Shown here: positions 28,395 to 34,611 of the stretch, one piece after another | Layout: the number at the start of each line of letters is the position of its first letter | Numbering within the stretch: position 1 is the stretch's first letter | DNA from: Pseudomonadota bacterium | GTDB lineage: Bacteria > Pseudomonadota > Alphaproteobacteria > UBA6615 | Reading direction: 5' to 3' | DNA: 34,611 bases | Assembly (NCBI GenBank): GCA_027618305.1 | Contig: JAQCFD010000004.1 | Coordinates: forward strand, 1 to 34,611 | The notes under the pieces: generated by a model | What the model was told of the DNA's origin: nothing | Seen by the model: only the letters and a program-made list of their open reading frames with translations | The model's database searches: none | Program-made: the position numbers and the translations under genes

Positions 28395-29027
28395 CTACTG
28401 GGTAACGATCGTGGCTTCGGACTTGGCGCGCACCTCGTCGACCGTCACGCCCGGGGCCAGCTCCTGAATATGCACGCCGCCCTCGCCGATGCGGAACACG
28501 CCCAGCTCGGTGATGATGTCGTCGACCACGCCCGCGCCCGTGAGCGGCAGGTTGCACTCCTTGAGCAGCTTGGCCGTGCCGTCCTTGGCATTGTGATCCA
28601 TCAGGATCACGACGCGTTTGACGCCGGCAACCAGATCCATCGCCCCGCCCATGCCCTTGACCATCTTGCCCGGAATCATCCAGTTCGCGAGATCGCCATT
28701 CTCGGCCACCTGCAACGCGCCGAGGATCGACATGTTGATGTGCCCGCCGCGGATCATCGCGAAGGATTGCGCACTGTCGAAATACACCGACTTCGGTGTC
28801 TCGGTGATGGTCTGCTTGCCGGCATTGATAAGGTCGGGGTCGACCTCGTTGTCGGTCGGAAACGGCCCCATGCCGAGCATGCCGTTCTCCGACTGGAAGT
28901 TCACATCCATGCCGTCGGGAATGAAGTTCGCCACTTTGGTCGGCATGCCGATGCCGAGATTCACATAGAAGCCGTCTTCAAGTTCCAGCGCCGCGCGGGC
29001 GCACATTTCATCGCGTGTCCAAGCCAT
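28395..29027 (-). CDS. scoB: 3-oxoacid CoA-transferase subunit B
   Basis: YVNLGIGMPTKVANFIP, FQSENGMLGMGPFP (catalytic Glu region), MDLVAGVKRVVILMDHN. Confidence 0.92.
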   Translation of the reverse strand: MAWTRDEMCARAALELEDGFYVNLGIGMPTKVANFIPDGMDVNFQSENGMLGMGPFPTDNEVDPDLINAGKQTITETPKSVYFDSAQSFAMIRGGHINMSILGALQVAENGDLANWMIPGKMVKGMGGAMDLVAGVKRVVILMDHNAKDGTAKLLKECNLPLTGAGVVDDIITELGVFRIGEGGVHIQELAPGVTVDEVRAKSEATIVTQ

Positions 29028-29089
29028 ATTCCGTCTCCTTCATTCTTTCGTTCGTCGTCCGGTCCATCGTCGCTGTACGGGGTTCCCGA

Positions 29090-29791
29090 TCAGCCGTCAC
29101 TCACGGTCCGGAACTCGATGCGTTTCTCGAAGTCTTTCCCCTCGAAAATCCGGTGGGTGTAGATGCTGGGCAGGTGAATGCCATCGGGATCGAGCTGCCC
29201 GGGTTCGACCAGCTCCTCGACCTCAACCACGCAGATCTTCCCGGCCGTCGCCATCGGCGCGTTGAAGTTTCGCGCCGTCTTGCGGAACACGACGTTGCCC
29301 GCCGTGTCGCCCTTCCAGGCCTTGACGATCGCCAGGTCCCCGGTCAGGCCGCGTTCCATGAGGTAGGTCACGCCGTCGAATTCCTTGGTTTCCTTACCTT
29401 CGGCGATCAGCGTGCCGACGCCCGTCTTGGTGTAGAAGGCCGGGATACCCGCGCCGCCCGCGCGGCAGCGCTCGGCCAGCGTGCCCTGAGGGTTGAATTC
29501 GAGCTCCAGCTCGCCGGCGAGAAACTGCGCCTCGAAGGTCTTGTTCTCGCCCACATAGGACGAGATCATTTTCTTGACCTGGCGGGTCTGCAGCAACAGG
29601 CCGAGGCCGAAATCATCCACCCCGGCATTGTTCGACGCAATCGTGAGATCCTTCACGCCGGAATCCCGGATCGCCAGAATCATGTGCTCGGGGATGCCGC
29701 ACAGGCCGAACCCGCCCGCAAGAATCGTCATGCCGTCGAAGAGAACCCCATCGAGCGCGGATTTTGCGTCCGAATAAACCTTTTTGCTCAT
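29090..29791 (-). CDS. scoA: 3-oxoacid CoA-transferase subunit A
   Basis: [46 protein letters not shown], adjacent to subunit B. Confidence 0.93.
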   Translation of the reverse strand: MSKKVYSDAKSALDGVLFDGMTILAGGFGLCGIPEHMILAIRDSGVKDLTIASNNAGVDDFGLGLLLQTRQVKKMISSYVGENKTFEAQFLAGELELEFNPQGTLAERCRAGGAGIPAFYTKTGVGTLIAEGKETKEFDGVTYLMERGLTGDLAIVKAWKGDTAGNVVFRKTARNFNAPMATAGKICVVEVEELVEPGQLDPDGIHLPSIYTHRIFEGKDFEKRIEFRTVSDG

Positions 29792-30021
29792 GTCTCAGCC
29801 CTGAATTGTTTGCTTTTCTTGATCTCTCATCCGGCACCCGGGCCGTCCAAATGACGGGCTAATCCTGCGCGCGCCGAATGAGAGCAACTTGGATTGATTA
29901 TGCCCAACCCCGCGGCCCCTTCATAGCCCGGGACCGGGTTTTCGTACCCCCCAATTGCACAGCCCTGCCGCGCAGCAGCCGACTATCGAGACGCGGCGCT
30001 CCTGTTCTATTGTGACCGGCC

Positions 30022-30924
30022 ATGCCCAGCCGCCTCTCTGCCCTGTCCCCCACCGTTGTCGCGATTTCCCTGATGGTCGGGGCGATGGTGCTGTTTTCGA
30101 TGGGGCACGGGCTCGTGCGCTTCGCCAGCAGCGAGCTGCACCCGTTCCAGATCGGCTTTCTGCGTTCGACCTTTGGCCTGATCTTCATGCTGCCCCTGAT
30201 TCTTCGCGGCTGGGATTTTTCCGACCTGCGGCTGAAACGCCCGAAGCTTCACCTCATTCGCGGTGCGCTGTCCGCCGTGAACACCCTGGCCTGGTTCACC
30301 GCCATCGCCATCATGCCGCTGGGCGAGGCCGTAGCGCTGAACTTCACATCGCCCCTGTTCGCCACGATCCTGGCCGCGATCTTCCTGGGCGAGGTGGTGC
30401 GCGCCCGGCGCTGGACGGCGACCCTCATCGGCTTCATCGGTGTGTTGATCGTCGTGCGCCCCGGCGTCGAGACGGTGCAGCTGGGCGCGCTGCTGGCGCT
30501 CGGCAGCGCCATGTCGATCGCGGTCAACGTGCTGCTGATCCGGGTCATGTCCCAGGAGGACAGCACCCGCGCGATCGTCCTGACATTCAACCTGGCGATC
30601 ACCTTCTTCACCCTCATCCCGGCGATCCTGGTCTGGGCCTGGCCGAGCCCAATCATGTGGGCGGTGGCCTTTGCCATCGGCGTGACCACAACCGTGGCCC
30701 ATTTGATGCTGACCAAGGCGATGAGCCTGGCCGAGGCCTCCGCGATCGTGCCGCTGGAATTCATCCGGCTGCCGATGGCGGTGCTGATCGGCTTCGTGTG
30801 GTTTGCCGAGATACTCGATGTCTGGACCATCGTGGGTGCGACCATCATCGGCTGTTCGGCGGTCTATATCGCGCGACGCGAGGCGCTCGCCGCCAGGCGC
30901 ATCACCACGACCACCTCGACATGA
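30022..30924 (+). CDS. DMT-superfamily (EamA) transporter
   Basis: [54 protein letters not shown]. Confidence 0.9.
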   Translation: MPSRLSALSPTVVAISLMVGAMVLFSMGHGLVRFASSELHPFQIGFLRSTFGLIFMLPLILRGWDFSDLRLKRPKLHLIRGALSAVNTLAWFTAIAIMPLGEAVALNFTSPLFATILAAIFLGEVVRARRWTATLIGFIGVLIVVRPGVETVQLGALLALGSAMSIAVNVLLIRVMSQEDSTRAIVLTFNLAITFFTLIPAILVWAWPSPIMWAVAFAIGVTTTVAHLMLTKAMSLAEASAIVPLEFIRLPMAVLIGFVWFAEILDVWTIVGATIIGCSAVYIARREALAARRITTTTST

Positions 30925-31811
30925 CCCAACCCGGCGACAGAATGTTCGGCCTGCCGCGCACGTTGGTCGCCATTCTGGCCATGGTGATCGGGGCCGCCTG
31001 CCTGGCCGGCAACCATGCGCTGGTGCGGTCGGTGGCCGACGAGGTCGGCGCGCTGGAAACCTCGGCGCTCCGGTTTCTCTGGGCCGTGCCACTGATGCTG
31101 CCATGGCTGATCCGCAGCCGCGGCCGCATGCTACACACCCGGCGCCACGGACTGCACTTTCTGGCCGGCGTGACCACCGTCGCGTCGACCCTGTTCCTGT
31201 TCACCGGCCTCTCCCTGCTGCCCCTGGCCTTCGCCACGTCGCTCAGCTTCACCGCCCCGCTGTTCGCCACGGTCATGGCCGTCCTGCTGCTCAAGGAACG
31301 GGTCTCGATGGCGCGCTGGGCCACGATCGCCGTGGGCTTCGCTGGTGTCCTGATCATCCTGCGTCCCGGCGTCGCACCGGTCTCGCCGGTCTCCATGCTG
31401 CCCCTCGGCTTCGCGATCGCCTATGCCTTCTGGTTCATCATGATGAAGCAGCTGGGCAGCACGGAACAGAAGACCACCACGACCTTCTATCAGACCGTCT
31501 GGTCGGCGCTCCTGTTGACCCTGCTCGCCTTGCCCGAATGGCAGTGGCCCAGCTGGGACGCGGCCTGGCGTTCGGCCGCCATGGCGGGCCTCGGCACCGC
31601 CGCGATCTTCCTGGTTGCCTGGGCCTTCGATCTGGCCGAGGCCTCCCTGGTCGCGCCGTTCGACTATATCCGCCTGCCGCTGATCGCGTTGATCGCCTAT
31701 CTCGCCTTCGGCGAGGTCCCCGATATTTTCACCATCCTCGGCGCCCTGGTTATCGTCGGCGCCACACTCGCCTCCGCCCGCCTGGGAACCCGCAGACGCG
31801 AACCCGGATGA
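30921..31811 (+). CDS. DMT-superfamily (EamA) transporter
   Basis: LSLLPLAFATSLSFTAPLFATVMAVLLLKERVSMARWATIAVGFAGVLIILRPG; ATGA overlap with upstream gene at 30921-30924. Confidence 0.9.
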   Translation: MTQPGDRMFGLPRTLVAILAMVIGAACLAGNHALVRSVADEVGALETSALRFLWAVPLMLPWLIRSRGRMLHTRRHGLHFLAGVTTVASTLFLFTGLSLLPLAFATSLSFTAPLFATVMAVLLLKERVSMARWATIAVGFAGVLIILRPGVAPVSPVSMLPLGFAIAYAFWFIMMKQLGSTEQKTTTTFYQTVWSALLLTLLALPEWQWPSWDAAWRSAAMAGLGTAAIFLVAWAFDLAEASLVAPFDYIRLPLIALIAYLAFGEVPDIFTILGALVIVGATLASARLGTRRREPG

Positions 31812-31869
31812 CTTGACTCTCTCCCGTCCGCGACGGGTTAATGCGGCCCTATCGCAAAAGGGAAACGTT

Positions 31870-32964
31870 ATGGATTTCGGCATATTCAATCTGATGAACC
31901 GCCGCCACCGCAGCCAGACGGTGCCGCAGGTCATCGCCGAAACCGTGGAGCATATTCAGGCCGCCGAGACGGCCGGGTTCGGTATCTCCTGGTTCACCGA
32001 GCATCATTTCACCAACTATTCGATGGCGCCGTCACCCCTGATGATGGTCGGCCATGTCGCGCCCCAGACCTTGCGCATCAAGCTGGGGACCGCCGTTGTC
32101 CTGCCGGCCCTGTATCAGCCCGCGCGTCTGCTCGGCGATATCGCCTTTGCCGACAATCTGGCCGAGGGCCGGCTGATCGTCGGGCTGGGCAGCGGCTACC
32201 AGGCCTACGAACTGCGCCGGTTCGGCATCGATCTGGCCGAGTCCAGCGCCATCACGGATGAGTGGATCGATTTCCTCGGCCAGGGCATCGGCCAGGAATC
32301 CTTCGAGTTTCACGGCAAGTATATCGACCTGCCCCAGACCTGGTTCACGGTCGACCCGGTGCAGACACCGCGGCCGCCGATCTGGATCGCCGGCAACAGC
32401 CCGGGATCACAGCAACGCGCCCTGAAAGGTGACTATCCGCTGATCGCCACCGGCTTCGGCCGCGACGCCGACACTCTGGCGGAAATTCGCGCCGGGGCCG
32501 ATGAGACATGGCGGGCCGCCGGACGCGACCCCGAGGCGATCCGCTTCGGCACCCTGCGATATTGCTTCGTCACCGACGACAAGGCAGAGGCGCTCGCCTA
32601 TGCCGAAAGCGCCCGATCCCAGGTCCGCCTGTCATCCTATCTGCGCCAGGGCCAGACCGAACTCGACGCCCCCTGGCTGCCCGAGCAGGCCTTCGACGGC
32701 GAGATGTCGCCGGAGGACATTCTCCAATGGAACCCGATCGGCGATCCCGAAACCGTGGCGGAACGGCTGGTCGAGGAAATCGAGAAGGTCGGCTCGGACC
32801 ATATCGCGATGTATATGACCATCGGCAACACCGACCATGAGGCGGTGATGCAGTCGATCCGGCGCTTCGGGACCGAGGTCATGCCGCTGATCGAGAAAAG
32901 CGTGGGCCCGCTGGCCGGCGCCGGCCGCTACGCGAAGGCGATGACGGTCGCGGCGGCGAAATAG
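31870..32964 (+). CDS. LLM class flavin-dependent oxidoreductase (luciferase-like monooxygenase)
   Basis: MDFGIFNLMNRRHRSQTV..., GISWFTEHHFTNYSMAPSPLMMVGHVA, GRLIVGLGSGYQAYELRRFGID. Confidence 0.93.
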   Translation: MDFGIFNLMNRRHRSQTVPQVIAETVEHIQAAETAGFGISWFTEHHFTNYSMAPSPLMMVGHVAPQTLRIKLGTAVVLPALYQPARLLGDIAFADNLAEGRLIVGLGSGYQAYELRRFGIDLAESSAITDEWIDFLGQGIGQESFEFHGKYIDLPQTWFTVDPVQTPRPPIWIAGNSPGSQQRALKGDYPLIATGFGRDADTLAEIRAGADETWRAAGRDPEAIRFGTLRYCFVTDDKAEALAYAESARSQVRLSSYLRQGQTELDAPWLPEQAFDGEMSPEDILQWNPIGDPETVAERLVEEIEKVGSDHIAMYMTIGNTDHEAVMQSIRRFGTEVMPLIEKSVGPLAGAGRYAKAMTVAAAK

Positions 32965-33039
32965 TCTCGCCATGTGGATCGAGACCGGCGGAGTTAGGTG
33001 GCGGAAACGGTCGATCCGCGGTGACCGGGACGACGCCCC

Positions 33040-34044
33040 ATGAACGCCAAGGCGATCCGGCGCGTCGCCGGTCTCGCCCCGCCGGCGGTGTTGGCCCATG
33101 CCGACTGGTCGGTGGATGCGCGCAAGCGCTGGGTCGCCCGCGCGGCCCGCACGACGACGGGCGGTTATGTGGCCCTGGCGCCCGAGCCCGTCAGCCAGTT
33201 GGATGACTTCTTCGACCGGCTGTCCGCCGCCGCGGGGCCGGGCGAGACGGTATTTGCAGGGTTCGATTTCCCGCTCGGTCTACCCGAAGCCTATGCCGCA
33301 TCCGCCGGCATCGACAGCTTCATCCCCGCGCTGGCGCAGTTCGGCCGCGGGCGCTGGGCCGAATTCTACATTCCCGCAGCAACGCCGGACGAAATCTCGA
33401 TCCGCCGTCCCTTCTATCCCGACAAGCCCGGTGGCACCCGGCACAAGCACCTGACCGATGGGCTCGGCGTGGCCGGGATCGATGCGTTGCGCCGGGTCTG
33501 TGACCATCCGACCGACCAGCGCTTCGCGGCGAGCCCGCTGTTCTGGACCCTGGGCGGCCAGCAGGTCGGCAAGGCGGCGATCAGCGGCTGGCGCGACCTG
33601 ATCGCGCCGGCCCGGCGCGCCGGAAATGCACTTCACATCTGGCCGTTCGACGGCAACCTCGCCGCGCTGCTCGACCGGCCGGGGATCGTCGTGGCCGAGA
33701 CCTACCCCGGCGAAGTATATGCCCATCTGCGACTGCGGATCGGCGCGTCCAACAAGTCCAAGCGCAACCAGGCGGACCGCCGCGACGATGCCGCACCGCT
33801 GCTCAAATGGGCGGCGGACAACAGGCTCGAATTGACGTCCGCGCTCGCCGCGGATATCCGCGACGGGTTCGGTCCGGGCGCGGACGGCGAGGACCGTTTC
33901 GACGCGACGGTGGGGCTGTTCGGCATGCTCAATGTCGTCTTCGGCCATCGCCCGCCCGGCGACCCCGCCGACCCGGCGCTGCGCGATATCGAAGGATGGA
34001 TTCTGGGCCTCGACCCAGGCCGGCTTCGCCCGCGCGGCGCCTGA
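33040..34044 (+). CDS. Hypothetical protein, RNase H-fold-like (possible DUF429 relative)
   Basis: 334 aa; spaced acidic motifs HADWS, FAGFDFPLGLPEAY, VVAETYPGEVY, EDRFDATVGLFGML. Confidence 0.7.
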   Translation: MNAKAIRRVAGLAPPAVLAHADWSVDARKRWVARAARTTTGGYVALAPEPVSQLDDFFDRLSAAAGPGETVFAGFDFPLGLPEAYAASAGIDSFIPALAQFGRGRWAEFYIPAATPDEISIRRPFYPDKPGGTRHKHLTDGLGVAGIDALRRVCDHPTDQRFAASPLFWTLGGQQVGKAAISGWRDLIAPARRAGNALHIWPFDGNLAALLDRPGIVVAETYPGEVYAHLRLRIGASNKSKRNQADRRDDAAPLLKWAADNRLELTSALAADIRDGFGPGADGEDRFDATVGLFGMLNVVFGHRPPGDPADPALRDIEGWILGLDPGRLRPRGA

Positions 34045-34077
34045 GTTTCTCAAAACCACGCCAATTGAAGCGGCTAA

Positions 34078-34106
34078 TTGAAGCAACAGGGCCGGCGCTG
34101 TAGAAC
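34078..34106 (+). promoter_or_regulatory. Candidate sigma70-like promoter for the downstream SDR
   Basis: TTGAAG (34078-34083), 17-nt spacer, TAGAAC (34101-34106), 37 nt upstream of ATG; pattern only. Confidence 0.35.
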
Positions 34107-34142
34107 CAAATCAGGCAAGAATCACCAAACAGGGGAAACGAG

Positions 34143-34611
34143 ATGGACGTCAACGGATTGGCAGCGGTTATCACGGGCGGCGGCTCGGGCATCGGCGCGG
34201 AAGTGGCGCGCCACTGCGCCAAGGCGGGCATGAAAGTGTCCCTGCTCGACGTCAACATGGACGGCGCCAACGCGGTCGCGGATGAAATCGGCGGCACGGC
34301 CATCGAATGCGACGTCACCAGCGCCGACAGCGGCGCGGCGGCCATCGCCGCGGCCCGTGACGCCAACGGCGTCGGCCGGCTGCTGGTCAACTGCGCCGGG
34401 GTCGGCACGCCGGGCCGGATCGTCGGGCGCAACGGTCCCTTGCCGCTGGACGCCTTCAACACCGTCATCCAGGTCAATCTGGTCGGCTCGTTCAACATGA
34501 TGCGCCTGTTCGCCGCCGATCTTGGCGAGGCCGATGCCTTCGCGGATGGCGAGCGCGGCCTGATCGTCAGCACCGCCTCGGTCGCGGCGACCGAAGGCCA
34601 GATCGGACAGG
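34143..34611 (+). CDS. SDR family NAD(P)-dependent oxidoreductase, truncated by window end (type II 3-hydroxyacyl-CoA dehydrogenase-like)
   Basis: MDVNGLAAVITGGGSGIGAEVARHCAKAG..., NCAGVGTP, GLIVSTASVAATEGQIGQ; no stop before 34611. Confidence 0.88.
   Translation, partial: MDVNGLAAVITGGGSGIGAEVARHCAKAGMKVSLLDVNMDGANAVADEIGGTAIECDVTSADSGAAAIAAARDANGVGRLLVNCAGVGTPGRIVGRNGPLPLDAFNTVIQVNLVGSFNMMRLFAADLGEADAFADGERGLIVSTASVAATEGQIGQ

Noticed and set aside
29955-31811. 618-aa ORF that could look like a fused protein ending in an EamA transporter
   Set aside because: The N-terminal half is an out-of-frame reading of the first transporter; the real second gene starts at 30921 with an ATGA overlap.

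Overview
A 34.6-kb, high-GC, gene-dense chromosomal window. IalB-family, RlmN, NnrU and YggT proteins and the ccm layout suggest an alphaproteobacterium (inference). It reads as housekeeping and catabolic core genome. No phage, transposase, integrase or CRISPR array was seen. Left end: ccmF(3' end)-ccmG-ccmH-ccmI operon, a small Cys-rich membrane protein and a CBS-domain protein. Next come enoyl-CoA hydratase, two SDRs, a luciferase-like monooxygenase, a VOC protein, an EamA transporter, a duplicated NIPSNAP protein, an amidase, an isocitrate-lyase-superfamily enzyme, a DEAD-box helicase with a repetitive basic tail, and an amidohydrolase. The middle holds tRNA-Ala(CGC), YggT, DUF167, folD, a DUF3253-like protein, NnrU, cupin, argG, rlmN, an orphan HicA-like protein, IalB, a TrmH-family methyltransferase and an asparaginase. 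The right part holds a quinone reductase-like MDR, a methyltransferase with a C-terminal extension, two tandem EamA transporter pairs bracketing scoAB, a second luciferase-like monooxygenase, an RNase H-fold-like hypothetical, and a truncated SDR. Points worth a second look: a paired inverted hairpin repeat between folD and the DUF3253 gene; two overlapping EamA pairs around scoAB; the HicA-like protein lacking the usual catalytic His and any HicB; a hairpin/12-bp repeat over the DUF167 start; tandem KPY repeats in the helicase tail; and two short direct repeats in upstream regions. I did not find convincing evidence of a completely new multi-gene system.
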